Origin: Dromiciops gliroides
Taxonomy: Eukaryota > Chordata > Mammalia > Microbiotheria > Microbiotheriidae
Direction of reading: 5' to 3'
Assembly: GCF_019393635.1 (NCBI RefSeq)
Contig: NC_057861.1
Location: 77,507,327-77,571,326 of the forward strand
Length of the DNA stretch: 64,000 bases
Shown: positions 21,290 to 32,195 of the stretch, one piece after another
Position numbering within the stretch: position 1 is the stretch's first letter
How the letters are laid out: every line of letters starts with the position of its first letter
Notes under the pieces: model-generated
The model's database searches: none
Told to the model about the DNA's origin: nothing
What the model saw: the letters and a program-made list of their open reading frames with translations, nothing else
Made by a program: the position numbers and the translations under genes

Positions 21290-21510
21290 TTTATGAAACA
21301 TGCTATTTTTGACTTAGCTCATGAAGCCTTTCCTGATCCCCTCACTTGCTAGCATCCTCCCTTCTTGTATTTATTTTCTTTTCATTCTCTATATAGTTAT
21401 ACATATTACATATTGTAAGCTTTTTCAGAGCAGAGACTTTAATTTGTTTGTATATCCTTAGAGCCCTAGTGTCTGACACATAATATGTGCTTAATAAATG
21501 TTTTTTCTAA
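21290..21510 (+). mobile_element. L2 LINE 3' tail
   Basis: Ends with the L2 pattern 'cctagtgtctgacacataat' then 'cttaataaatg'. Confidence 0.8.
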
Positions 21511-21519
21511 CCTTTTCTC

Positions 21520-22015
21520 TCTCTATGGCTCTCTTTCCTTCCATGTTTTGGACTGTGTGGAGGATGTTCTGAGAGAAGAATAGAAGTAGGAATACCAGTT
21601 AGGAGGCTTATTATAGTAAGCTATATGTAAGGTGATTAAGACATGAACTAGGGTGGTGGCAAAGAAGGGGACAGACAGACTCAAGATGTTGTGGAGGTAG
21701 AATTGACAAGCCTTGGCAGTTGTATGTGGAGGGATGAATGATGACAGAGAGGGAAAAGTCAAGGATGACTCTGAGGTTGCATTCCCTGGGTGATTGGAGG
21801 GATGGTGATACCCTTGATAGAAATACAGAAATTAGGAAGAAGACTAGATTTTTTTGGGAAAATGTTATGAGGTCATGTGGAATTTGAGATTCCTGTGGGT
21901 CATGGATATGGAAATGTCCTAAAGTCAATTGATGATTCAAGCAGAGACTGAATTTATAGAGTTTGTGAGTCATCTGTATAGAGACATCCTAGTCTGATCC
22001 CTTTCAATTGATTGC
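21520..22015 (-). mobile_element. L2 LINE, ORF2 part
   Basis: Inverted L2: 'accagttaggaggcttatta', 'aaagtcaaggatgactctga', 'tttgtgagtcatctgtatag'. Broken frames. Confidence 0.8.
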
Positions 22016-22039
22016 AGAGGTGGGGAGGGTTAGACCTAG

Positions 22040-22165
22040 CTAAGACCAGTGGGCAAGGGTAAGGTCTTGAGGTGAAAGTGATTTGTCCAGGGTCAGTAAG
22101 TGTTAGAACTGAGACTTAAAATCCATATATTCTGACATATTTTCCTGATGCTTGGTTATGATCTC
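22040..22165 (-). mobile_element. MIR-like fragment
   Basis: Worn MIR words 'gtgatttgtccagggtcagt' followed by a decayed head. Confidence 0.5.
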
Positions 22166-22169
22166 ATCA

Positions 22170-22740
22170 CTTACCGTTTTTGTTCCCTTCAGCTGTAGAT
22201 GAATTCTATCTCTCTACTGTAGCCTAAGGTCCTTCAGACTTTGTGATCTACTTTGCCTCTAGCTCCTAAAGATCCCTGGCACTGTTATACTGACTTACTG
22301 ACAGTGATCAAGTACCCTTTGGCCCGATAATTCACACTTCTGTTACAGCCTTAGGATTTCTAGTTTTTTTATCTACTCTGAAAATGAATTTTCTTTTACA
22401 TGTTGTCTTCCCAGTTAGAATATGAGCCCCTTGAGAGTAGGGAATCTCTTGCTTATTCTATTTGTATTATTGAAAATATCCATGGCTTCACACCATCCTT
22501 GGTATATAGTTAAGTGTTTAATATATGCCTTTTTATTTCTTTTCCATTTGTCTCTATTTCAAGGATGTTCACAATCCAATCTCTACCTCTATTTCCACCC
22601 TTCTCATACTACTCTTTCACTTTGCTAGTCTGTATTCTAGCCAAATTGGCTACTCTTCCAAACTTTCTACTTCATGTCTTTATTTATTCTGTTTCCAATG
22701 CCAAGAATGCTTCTATTCTGATCTCATCTCTGCTTGTTGA
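22170..22740 (+). mobile_element. L2 LINE fragments
   Basis: Two consecutive L2 3' pieces. One ends near 22,530 ('aatatgagccccttgagagt', 'taagtgtttaatatatgcct') and one runs on to 22,740 ('ccaatgccaagaatgcttct'). The left edge is uncertain. Confidence 0.6.
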
Positions 22741-22965
22741 AATGGTGCATGCCATACTGGAAAGATCAGTAGATGTAGAATCAGAAGATCCAGTTTTGAA
22801 GTGTAGCTCTGATACTAAGAATCCTTGCTTAAGTTGCTGAATCTTTCTGAGTTTTAGTTGCTTCATCCTTAAAATAGCAAGGAGAACACTTATATGACCT
22901 CCCTCTATGTTCTTTGAGCCTCAGTGCTCTGTAGAAATGTGTGATTGTGATTGTGATTATGCATC
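22741..22965 (+). mobile_element. MIR SINE
   Basis: Head 'gtagatgtagaatcagaaga', then 'gttgctgaatctttctgagt' and a tail of MIR type. Confidence 0.65.
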
Positions 22966-22969
22966 CTGC

Positions 22970-23110
22970 CAGGGCCAGCTCAAATGCCACTTTTCTTGAA
23001 TAATCTTTTCTTTCTGTACACCCAAACAGTACTTTGTTTATACCCCTGATGAAATTTATCATATCCTTTCTGAGGCTGTATCTTCCTTTCCAGATTGTGA
23101 GTTTTGTAAT
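22970..23110 (+). mobile_element. L2 LINE fragment
   Basis: 'agctcaaatgccacttttct' is a well-known L2 word near the end of ORF2. Confidence 0.7.
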
Positions 23111-23114
23111 CCAG

Positions 23115-23640
23115 ATCAATTAAACAAGTGTTTCTTAACTGCCCCCCTCCCCTACCATGTTCCAAGCTGGGGGTACAAAGACAAAAACCAAAGTGGTCTT
23201 TTGCCCTCAAGAGTTCTACCTTCTCAGGGCAGCTAGGTGGCGCAGTGGATAAAGCACCAGGCCCTGGATTCAGGAGGACCTGAGTTCAAATCCAGCTTCA
23301 GACACTTGACCCTTACTAGCTGTGTGACCCTGGGCAAATCACTTAATCCCAATTGCCTAATCAAAAAAAAAAAAAAAGGAAGTCTACCTTCTTTTGAGAG
23401 GAACAATCCATATAAAGATAGATAAATACTAAATGTATACAAAATGATTTTGTTAGAGTTGGATATGTGGGAGAACCCTGAGAACTGAGGTGGGAGGGGA
23501 GGGTCTGGAAAAACCTTGTTTGGGAAATAGGACTTGAGCTGAGCCTTTACAGGTAGTAGGGATTCTGAGATGTGGAAGTAAAGAGGGAGAGCATGCTGGG
23601 CATGTCATGGGGACATATTGCAAAAGCCTTAGGTCTCGAT
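23115..23640 (-). mobile_element. L2 LINE 3' end
   Basis: Inverted L2 tail around a SINE: 'caattaaacaagtgtttctt', 'ttttgccctcaagagttcta', later 'ataggacttgagctgagcct'. Confidence 0.75.
23226..23377 (+). mobile_element. CORE-SINE
   Basis: Flanked by AGTTCTACCTTCT and AAGTCTACCTTCT, a slightly decayed target duplication. Ends in 15 A. Confidence 0.93.
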
Positions 23641-23692
23641 CTCTCCTCTCTGTCTTTCTGTCTCTCTCTTTCTCTCTCTATTCTCTTTCTTC
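23638..23692 (+). repeat. TC-rich simple repeat
   Basis: Mostly TCTC and TCTTTC units, imperfect. Confidence 0.7.
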
Positions 23693-23694
23693 TG

Positions 23695-23815
23695 TTACTA
23701 TCTCAGGCAAGTCATTTCACTGCTTTGTATCTTTGTTTCCTTATTTTTAAAATGGGAGGATTTTTCTAGATGACTTCTGAGGTTCCTCTAGCTCTAAATT
23801 AATGAGCCTATGATC
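23695..23815 (+). mobile_element. MIR SINE 3' part
   Basis: 'caggcaagtcatttcactgc' and 'tttaaaatgggaggat', ending 'tctaaattaatgagcctatg'. Confidence 0.7.
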
Positions 23816-23879
23816 TCCCTTTGTTATCTCATCTATAACCAGCAGACAGTTGGAAATGTAGAGCAAGAATTCAGGTAAG

Positions 23880-24483
23880 ACAAAGACATCCCAAAAAAGA
23901 GAAAAAGACCTATTTGTATAAAAATATTTATAGCAGCTCTTTTTGTGGTGGCTAAGAATTGGAAATCAAAGGAATCCCCATCAATTGGGGAATGGCTGAA
24001 CAAGCTGTGGTATATGATTGTAATGGAATATTATTGTGTTATAAGAAATGACAAGCAGGATGATTTTAGAAAGGCCTGGAAAGACTTATATGAACTGCTG
24101 CATAGTAAAGTGAGCAGAACCAGAGTGACAACAATATTGTTTGATGAATAACTAAGAATGATTTAACTATTCTCAGCAATACAATGATCCAAGACAATCC
24201 CAAAGGACTAATGATGAAGCATACTATCCACCTCCAAAGAAAGAACTAATATTGGTTGAACACACACTGAAGCATGCCATTTCTCACTATTTCTTTCATT
24301 TGTTCTTTTATTTGAGTTTTTTTGTACAAAATGACTAATATGGAAATGTTTTACATAATTGCACATATATAACCCATATCTGATTGCTTACTGCCTCAGT
24401 GAGGGGGGAGGGAAGGGAAGGAAGGAGGGATAGAATTTGGAACTCAAAACTTTAAATATAAAATGTTTATTATTTGGAAAAAA
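23880..24483 (+). mobile_element. L1 LINE, 5'-truncated
   Basis: Target duplication AAGAATTCAGGYAAG at 23,865-23,879 and 24,484-24,498 (one difference). It holds the end of ORF2, open at 23,945-24,151 with WKSKESPSIGEWLNKLWYM, then the 3' untranslated region and a short A-run. It is one of the few L1 copies on the + strand here. Confidence 0.93.
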
Positions 24484-24540
24484 AAGAATTCAGGCAAGGG
24501 ATGAGGACTATGTATATAGTTTTGGGATATATCTATCTGC

Positions 24541-24975
24541 TGGACATGGTATAGTGGATAGAGTGATGGTCCTGGAACTCAGGAAGACCTAATATAATAT
24601 CCTGCCTCAGACAACTCAGGGTTGTGTAACTCTGAGCAAATCACTTAATCTCTCCTAGCCTCAGTTTCTTCATCTGTAAAATGGGCATAATAATATTTTC
24701 CATTACAGGTCAAGTCTTATGATGCTACTTCCACAATATCTCTTGCATCTTTCCTGTTTTCTTCACTCACTTTGTCAGTACCTTAATTCAGAGTCTTTTT
24801 ACCAGTCATTTGGACTATTGTAAAACCCTCCTAATTGATGTCCCTGCCTCTCTTCTCTCCCAACTGGATATTACAACTAAGCAGGGTTGATATAAGGATC
24901 AAGTGAGAAAATATATATGAAGAGCTTTGTAAAACTTTAGTTACTGTATAAATGTTAGCTATTATTATATATTAT
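24541..24975 (+). mobile_element. MIR-like SINE interrupted by an L2 piece
   Basis: Head to middle at 24,541-24,700, tail resuming at 24,881 ('gatataaggatcaagtgaga') and ending 'gttagctattattatatatt'. The 175 bases between are L2 (24,706-24,880) and duplicate the L2 segment at 25,335-25,500. Confidence 0.65.
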
Positions 24976-25030
24976 TATATTATATTATATATTGTTATTA
25001 GTATGTATTTTAATTTTATTATTATATAAT
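24960..25030 (+). repeat. AT-rich simple repeat
   Basis: TTATATTATATTATTA-type units. Confidence 0.75.
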
Positions 25031-25074
25031 ATGGTTTTTTCAAACTTATGGCCTAAGTGTGCTTATCATCTTTT

Positions 25075-26060
25075 ACCCCAACCCTTCCTTTCTCCAAACT
25101 TTCCTATTTCAGTTGAGGTCATTGTGATCCTCTTATCTGCTCAGATTCATAACCCTTAATCATCTTTGACTATTCCCTATTCTTCACATGAACCCTGTGG
25201 GAATTTATTTTGATTTGGGGACCCTGCCTTTGGGCTGAGATTAAAAAGCCTTAGGCCCTCAGGGGTTTTTAATCTCAGCCCAAAGGCAGGGTCCCAAATC
25301 AAAATAAATTCCCACAACCTTCATAATCAATCACCGGCCAAGTCTGTGATACTACTTCGACAGTATCTCTTACCATTTTTCTTTTATCACTCACTTTGTC
25401 AGCACCCTAATTTTGGCTCTTTTCACCACTCATTTGAACTATCATATTAGTCTCCTAACTGGTTTCCTTGCCTCCAGGCTCTCCCCACTCCAATCCATCC
25501 TTCCCACAGCTGCCAAAATAATCTTGTTAGTGGACAAGTTTGACTGTGCTGCTCGAAATGCCTTTAGGAGAAAACACAAACTCCTTAGGCAGGTATCTGA
25601 GGCCCTTTACAATCTGGCTCCAGCCTCTCTTTCCAGCCTTCCTTCACATTTCTCTCCTTTTTACATTCTGTGTTCTGGCTAAATTCCTCCTTGAATTCCA
25701 CATGCCTTCTTCTGTTTTCATCTCTCCATATTAACTGTCCTGGCTTTGGAATGCCTTCCTTCTTCATATCTGTTTTGTAAGTTCCATATTTTCCTTAAAG
25801 CCTCAGCTCAGATACTCCTCCTGCCTTCACTGATGCCCCTGCTGATAGGGCTTTTTTCCTTCCTTAATCATTCTTATAATACTTTATCAGCTCTTTCCTT
25901 TGCCTTTTTTAACTTTCTGCCTTGTATTATGCTTACCAGTGTGCATGCCATATATTCCTAGCAGAATGTAAGCTCTTTGAGGGCAGGTACAGCTTTGTTG
26001 TTGTCTTTGTATCCCCACTGTTGAGTATGTCTTGCATTTAGCCAGATAGATAATTGTTTG
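25075..26060 (+). mobile_element. L2 LINE, ORF2 end to 3' tail
   Basis: Long, diverged L2 with 'gtctcctaactggtttcctt', 'gaggccctttacaatctggc', 'gtaagctctttgagggcagg'. The palindrome at 25,196-25,316 interrupts it. Frames broken. Confidence 0.85.
25196..25316. repeat. Near-perfect palindrome with TG...CA ends
   Basis: Left arm 25,196-25,247 and right arm 25,266-25,316 are reverse complements over 51-52 bases with a single 1-base indel (GGGGACCC against GGGTCCC), around an 18-base centre. It begins TGTGGGAATTTATT and ends with the complement. Flanks ACCC and ACCT look like a 4-bp target duplication with one change. It sits inside an ancient L2 whose sequence continues on both sides, so it is an insertion. 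The arms resemble the terminal part of the LTR at 59,790-60,522. No coding capacity. Confidence 0.9.
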
Positions 26061-26132
26061 CAGAATTTAATTCATTTAGGTTCTGCCTTATGTCTCCTTA
26101 TTTAGCATGGGCTTTAACTCATGGGTTCACAG

Positions 26133-26280
26133 GGGGCAGCTAGGTAGCACAGTGGATAAAGCACCAGCCCTGGATTCAGGCGGTCCTGAGTTTCAAATGT
26201 GACCTCAGACACTTGACACTTACTAGCTCTGTGACCCTGGGCAAGTCACTTAACCCAGTTGCCCTACAAAAAAAAAAGAA
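26133..26280 (+). mobile_element. CORE-SINE
   Basis: Full copy ending in an A-rich tail. No clear target duplication. Confidence 0.92.
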
Positions 26281-26289
26281 AGAAAAATA

Positions 26290-26445
26290 ATTTTGAACAA
26301 CATCCAGCCCCTTTATTTACAGATGAATAAACTGACTTCCATGGAAGTTAAATGACTTGTTTGAGATGACATAGATAAAAAGTATCCAAATGAGATTTGA
26401 ACCCAGGGTCCTTTAAATCCAAGGCCTATGACTTCCACTGTAGCA
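26290..26445 (-). mobile_element. MIR-like fragment
   Basis: 'cccctttatttacagatgaa' followed by 'ttgaacccagggtcctttaa'. Confidence 0.65.
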
Positions 26446-26479
26446 AGCTGCTTATGTGAGTCCCTCTTGACCATTTTTG

Positions 26480-26900
26480 TTCTGTTATTTCAATCAATCA
26501 ATAATCATTTATTGGGGCGGCTAGGTGGCGCAGTGGATAGAGCACCGGCCCTGGAGTCAGGAGTACCTGAGTTCAAATCTGGCCTCAGACACTTAACACT
26601 TACTAGCTGTGTGACCCTGGGCAAGTCACTTAACCCCAATTGCCTCACTTAAAAAAACAACAACAACAACAAAAACCAAAAAACCAAAAACAATAATCAT
26701 TTATTTGGCACTTATTATATACCAGGCACTAAGCAGAAGAGATACACAGAAAAAGTAAAAATAGCCCCTGCCCTCAATAAACTTGAATTTTAATGGAGAA
26801 GACAGCCTGTATGCAAATAGGTACATACAAGATGCATCCAAAATAAATTAAAGTAACCTTAGAGAGGAAGACACTAGTAACTGACAGGGGCCAGAGCTGC
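26480..26900 (-). mobile_element. L2 LINE 3' end split by a SINE
   Basis: 'ttatttggcacttattatat', 'agcccctgccctcaataaac', continuing to about 26,890. Confidence 0.8.
26515..26688 (+). mobile_element. CORE-SINE
   Basis: Target duplication CAATAATCATTTATT on both sides. Tail of CAACAACAA and A-rich units. Confidence 0.95.
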
Positions 26901-26955
26901 CTCTTTATATGAGGTGTCATTTGCACTATGTATCAATCGCTATGTGACCTCTCTC

Positions 26956-27106
26956 TTTTTTTTTTTTTTTTTGCGGGGCAATGGGGGTTAAGGGACTTGC
27001 CCAGGGTCACACAGCTAGTAAGTGTCAAGTGTCTGAGGCCAGATTTGAACACAGGTACTCCTGAGTCCAGGGCCAGTGCTTTACCACTGTGCCACCTAGC
27101 TGCCCC
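26956..27106 (-). mobile_element. CORE-SINE
   Basis: GTGACCTCTCT repeats at both ends. Long pure T-run at its start. Confidence 0.94.
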
Positions 27107-27424
27107 GTGACCTCTCTTTCTATCTTTGGTCTCTTTAGGGTACATTCTTGGTAGCAGAATCTCTGTAACAACAGTATGAGTAGTTTAGTAACTTCTCCGC
27201 ATAATTCCAAGTTATTTACCAGAGGTGTCTTGTTTTCTCTTTCTAATACAGTCTTGAACAGGGGTTCTAAACTTGGGATCCATGGACCTCAAAGGAGTCT
27301 GCAGATGGATTTCAAAGGGGTCTGTGAAGTTGGATAGGAAAACAATTACATCTTTATTTTCACTAACCTCTGAATGAAAATTATCATCTTAAAAACTTTC
27401 TAATTTATTATGTATTTTAAACAT

Positions 27425-27545
27425 TCTTCTCTTTTTATGTTTTGAGTTCCAAATTCTTTTTTCTCTCTCTCAACCCCTCTCCCACCCACTGAGAAGGCAA
27501 GCAATATGGTACCAATTATACATGTGAAACCATAGCATCTTCTTT
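27425..27545 (-). mobile_element. L1 LINE 3' end fragment
   Basis: 'tatgttttgagttccaaatt' and the pyrimidine block, followed by 'aaggcaagcaatatggtacc'. Confidence 0.75.
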
Positions 27546-27823
27546 GATTATGAATTTTTAAAAAATTAACTCTGAGTAGAGGTCAGCTCACTATCCCACT
27601 CTCCACAGTGGTGCTTTCAAACCTTTTCATCTCTCCTCAGAGTTCTTCCTCCCCCAACTCTGTCAGCTGAGAAACTTGCCTCATATTTTACAGAGAAAAT
27701 TGAGACCATTTGCTGTGAATTCCCTCATCTCCCCTTCCCCCATTTCACATCATTTATATGCCTTCTGCCAGTATCTCCTCCTTCACCTCTGTCCCATATG
27801 TTGAGGTGGCTTTACTGCATACC

Positions 27824-28016
27824 GACTTGGGCCAGTTCACCCCTCCTTAGGCAACCTGGTGGTCCCCCATTCCCGGGGGTTACCATATTGATGCCAAACT
27901 TAGTGCAGACACCTGATCGGCATAGCACACGGCTGCCCAGAACTCCTGGGCTCAAGTGATCCTCCAGCCTCAGCCTCCCGAGTAGCTAGGACTACAGGTA
28001 TGCCAGCATGCCTGGC
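27824..28016 (-). pseudogene. RN7SL: 7SL RNA (SRP RNA) retropseudogene, 3'-truncated and tailless
   Basis: The - strand starts like the 5' end of 7SL RNA (GCCAGGCATGCTGGC), continues with CCTGTAGTCCTAGCTACTCG and GGAGGCTGAGGCTGGAGGAT, then enters the S domain (CTATGCCGATCAGGTGTC, GCATCAATATGGTAAC, GGGGACCACCAGGTTGCC). It stops near two-thirds of the usual 300 bases, without poly-A. A 17-base target duplication TGGCTTTACTGCAYACC (one difference) lies at 27,807-27,823 and 28,013-28,029; its first TGGC overlaps the 7SL start. 7SL is the RNA of the signal recognition particle. Because the S domain is present this is not an Alu-type SINE, which lacks it. Confidence 0.96.
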
Positions 28017-28752
28017 TTTACTGCACACCAAGGTTAATCTCTCTACCTATTCGAGTGATCCCATTCCATTTCGATCATCTTCAACAGATTGCCATCCCCC
28101 CTCTTACTTATTTTTAATCTCTGGCTACTGGCTTGTTCTCTACTACCTACAAATATGCCCATGTCTCTCCCATCCTGAAAAAACCCCAAAAAACCCAAAT
28201 TCATTTGATTCTTCCATCCTATAACTGTATCCCTTTTGCTCTTTGTGCTTCAACTCCTTGAAAAGGCCAACTATGACAGATCCTTCTACTCATAGGTTCC
28301 TCTCTCCTCACTCACTTCTTAATCCCTTACAGTCTGGCTTTCAGTGTTATCGTTGCACTGAAATTGCTCTTGCCAAGGTTGCCATTGATCTCTTAGTTGC
28401 CAAATCCAATGGCCTTTTCTCAATCCTCATTCTCCTTGACCTCTCTGCAGCCTTTGACACTGTTGATCACCCTCTTCTTGATACTCTTTTCTCTCTAGTT
28501 TTCAGTATACCACCCTCTCCTGGTTCTTCTACCTATCTGACCTCTTCTTCTCAATCTCCTTTGCTGGATCCTCTTCCAGTTCACTCTATTTAACCATTGG
28601 TGTCCCATAGGGTTCAGTCCTGGGCCCTCTTTTCTTCTCTTTCTATACTACTTCATTTTATGATCTCATCAGCTCCCATGGTTTTAATTACCATCTCTAT
28701 GCTGGAGATTCTCAAATCTGTCTATTTTGCACCAACCTTTATGTTGACTTCT

Positions 28753-28916
28753 TTTTTTGGGGGGGTAGTTGGAGGGTTTTTGCGGGGCAGTGGGGTTAAG
28801 TGACTTGCCCAGGGTCACACAGTTAGTAAGTGTCAAGTGTCTGAGGCCAGATTTGAACTCAGGTACTCCTGAATCCAGGGCTGGTGCTTTATTCACTGTG
28901 CCACCTAGCTGCCCCC
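28753..28916 (-). mobile_element. CORE-SINE
   Basis: 16-base target duplication CTTTATRTTGACTTCT at 28,737-28,752 and 28,917-28,932. Unusual G- and T-rich tail. Confidence 0.95.
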
Positions 28917-29022
28917 CTTTATATTGACTTCTAATCTTGCATCTCCAAATGCCCTTCAGATATCTCAAACTGACATCTTTTTTTTTTAAGTCCAATAAGT
29001 TTATTTTTGAAAATGTACACAA

Positions 29023-29188
29023 GGGGCAGCTAGGTGGCGAAGTGGATAGAGCACTGGCCCTGAATTCAGGAGTACCTGAGTTCAAATCCAGCCTCAGACA
29101 CTTGACACTTACTAGCTGTGTGACCCTGGGCAAGTCACTTAACCCCCATTGCCCCACAAAAACAAAAACAAACAAACAAACAAAAAAA
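29023..29188 (+). mobile_element. CORE-SINE inside the RPS25 pseudogene
   Basis: Exact 14-base target duplication GAAAATGTACACAA at 29,009-29,022 and 29,189-29,202. Confidence 0.96.
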
Positions 29189-29215
29189 GAAAATGTACAC
29201 AAAAATGTTGAACCA

Positions 29216-29365
29216 CGGGGGGCGGCTAGGTGGTGCAGTGGATAAAGCACCGGCCCTGGAGTCAGGAGTTCCTGAGTTCAAATCCGGCCTCAGACACTTG
29301 ACACTTACTAGCTGTGTGACCTTGGGCAAGTCACTTAACCCCCACTGCCCCGCAAAAAAAAAAAA
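29216..29365 (+). mobile_element. CORE-SINE inside the RPS25 pseudogene
   Basis: Exact 14-base target duplication AAAATGTTGAACCA at 29,202-29,215 and 29,366-29,379, starting at the very edge of the previous SINE's duplication. Confidence 0.96.
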
Positions 29366-29384
29366 AAAATGTTGAACCATTTCA

Positions 29385-29633
<249 letters not shown>

Positions 29634-29636
29634 TCA

Positions 29637-29822
<186 letters not shown>

Positions 29823-30651
29823 TTAAACTCAAACTCAACATGTCCAAAACTGAACTCAACATCTTTCCACCAAACCCTCACCCTTTCCTAACTTCCCAAT
29901 TACCATAGAGGGCAACACCATCCTACCAGCCCTTCAGGCATTTAGATGTCATTCTCCACTCCTCACTATCTCTCACCTTTATATCCTATCTGTTGCTACA
30001 ACCTTTGTAACATCTCTTGAATATGCCCCCTTCTCTGACACTCCTATCACCTTGGTGCATGTTCTCATCACCTCACACCCAGATTATTGCAGTAGCTGCT
30101 GGTAGGTCTGCCTGCCTCAACTCTCCCTACTTAGAGCATTCAGCCATTCCATTCAGCCACTAAAGTGATCTTCCTAAAGCACACGGCTGATCATGTTGCA
30201 TACCTCTCTCCCCCAATAAACTTCAGTTCTTCCCATTACTTCTAGGATCAAATGCAAACTCCTCTGTTTGATATTCAAAGCCCTTCATAACCTAGCCCCC
30301 TCCTATCTTTCCAGTCTTCTTAGACCTGACCCCCTGACATGTACTTTTCCATCCAGTGACACTGACCTCCTAGCTGTTCCATGAACAAGATGCTTAATGT
30401 CTAGGCTCCAAGCATTTTCTCTGGCTTCCCTCCATGCTTGAAACACTCCACGATTGAAATGCTTCTCTATACCTACTGCCTTCCCTGGCTTTCTTCAAGT
30501 CCTAACTAAAATCCCATTTTATTTCCTATTTATTGTTTATACGACTTGTTTGTACAGATTTGTTTGCTTCTTGTCTCCTCCATTAGATTGTAAACTCCTT
30601 GAGGTCAGGGACTGCCTTGTGCCTCTTTTTGTATTCCTAGGACTTAGCACA

Positions 30652-31066
30652 GGGCAGCTAGGTGTCAAAGTGGATAGAGTGCTGGGCCTAAAGTCAGGAG
30701 GACTCATATTCCTGACTTCAAATCTGGCCTCAGACACTTAACTGGCTGGGTGACCCTGGGTAAGTCACCTAACCCTGTTTGCTTCAGTTTCCTCATCTGT
30801 AAAGGAAACGGCAGACCTCTCCAGTTTCTTTGTCAAGAAAATCCCAGAGGCAGCTAGGTGGCGCAGTGGATAAAGCACTGGTCTTGGATTCAGGAAGACC
30901 TGAGTTCAAATCCAGCCTCAGACACTTGACACTAGCTGTGTGACCTTGGGCAAGTCACTTAACCCTCATTGCCCCACAAAAAGTTTAAAAAAAAAAGAAA
31001 AAGAAAAAAGAAAACCCTAGACAGGGTAACTAAGATTCAGACACAACTGAAACTACTGAACAGAAA
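30652..31066 (+). mobile_element. SINE with RTE-type tail, split by a CORE-SINE
   Basis: tRNA/CORE-like head, then 'cctctccagtttctttgtca' and a tail 'cagacacaactgaaactact'. That tail resembles the 3' end of RTE/BovB-type LINEs, so this SINE group was probably moved by an RTE element (inference). Target copies ACTTAGCACA lie on both sides. Confidence 0.8.
30849..31007 (+). mobile_element. CORE-SINE
   Basis: Target duplication AAGAAAAYCCYAGA at 30,835-30,848 and 31,008-31,021 (two differences), inside the RTE-tail SINE. Confidence 0.93.
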
Positions 31067-31184
31067 AGCACTTAGCACACAGTGTCTGGCCCATAGGACT
31101 GATTGACTAACAGGCCCATAGACTTCACCAGACTGCCAGAGGGGTCCATGATACAAACAAACATTAAGAATCTCTGTTCTAGAA

Positions 31185-31954
31185 TTTTGTCAGGAATTGA
31201 AAGTAGACTCACCAAGATGAGTTTGGAGAATCTGCCTTCTTTCTCTTTCTGAAAATCAGCACCGTATTTGCTTGACTTTAACATTTCCCCCATTCTCTAT
31301 GATAACAGCAGCTTAACAATCATGACTGCATTTTTTTTCAGTACTATAGAATGGACTTTCTTAAAAGTGTTTGGTGTCTTGGGACTAGATGAGAGTAATT
31401 GAGTATTCTCTAAGTATCTCATCATTTAACATAAGTTACATTTCTGTTACTATTTTTCTTCCACACTTCCTATGCTAAAAATTATTTTCTTGGCAGAAAG
31501 ACTTCAGAACTCCACGATGCTGCCTTCTCTTTATCTTATTGTCCCCACTGTGCCCAGCAGTGGGTCTCTCCTTTCTTTGATCTTCTTGTCCCCAGCATAG
31601 CTAAAGAAGCCTTTGTTCTTGTCTTTGGTATCTATTGAAATCTCGGCTTCTTCTAAACATTAGCATCCTTGGCATTCTTACGGTATTCTGCCACAGTTTT
31701 ATAGTTATATTTAGTTAACTGTCCTTGTCTCTTTCTTCTAGATAGGTCTTTCCAAAATAAAAATTGGTTGATGAATTCATTTTGTAGCCACATTAGTTTC
31801 TTTGGACAATTCTGTTCTTCACTGGAATCATTTCTACTTTGGTTAACAGTTTTAATTCTTGAGAGTATCCTATCCATCTTGAGTCAGTACTTTGAAAAAT
31901 ATTCATCCTTTGGACGCTACTCTTTCTCCCTCCCCCCCCCTCCCCCCTCCTCTA
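31185..31954. other. Unassigned sequence
   Basis: No clear repeat and no convincing exon; short frames only. CT-rich run at 31,925-31,950. Confidence 0.4.
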
Positions 31955-32195
31955 CGCAGCTAGGTGGTACAGCGGATGGAGGATTGACTGAATTCAAATG
32001 TGGCTTCAAGACACTATTCTAGTTATTTTACCCTAAGTCACTTAACTGCTGTTTGTCTCAGTTTCCTCAATTGTAAAATAAGAATAATAATAGTACCTAC
32101 CTCTCAGGATTGTTGTGAGGATCAGGTGAGATAATAATTGTAAAGCACTTAGCACAGTACTTGGCACATAATATAATCTACATAAAGGCTTACTC
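31955..32195 (+). mobile_element. MIR-like SINE with long tail
   Basis: 'gcagctaggtggtacagcgg', 'tgtctcagtttcctcaattg', then 'gtaaagcacttagcacagta'. Confidence 0.7.

Noticed and set aside
27824..28016. An Alu or B1-type SINE
   Set aside because: It includes the 7SL S domain, which those SINEs lack, and such SINEs do not occur in marsupials. It is a single 7SL pseudogene.
28243..28593. 116-codon reverse-transcriptase-like frame as a host or viral gene
   Set aside because: It is a fragment of L2 ORF2 bounded by stops and continuing as L2 on both sides.
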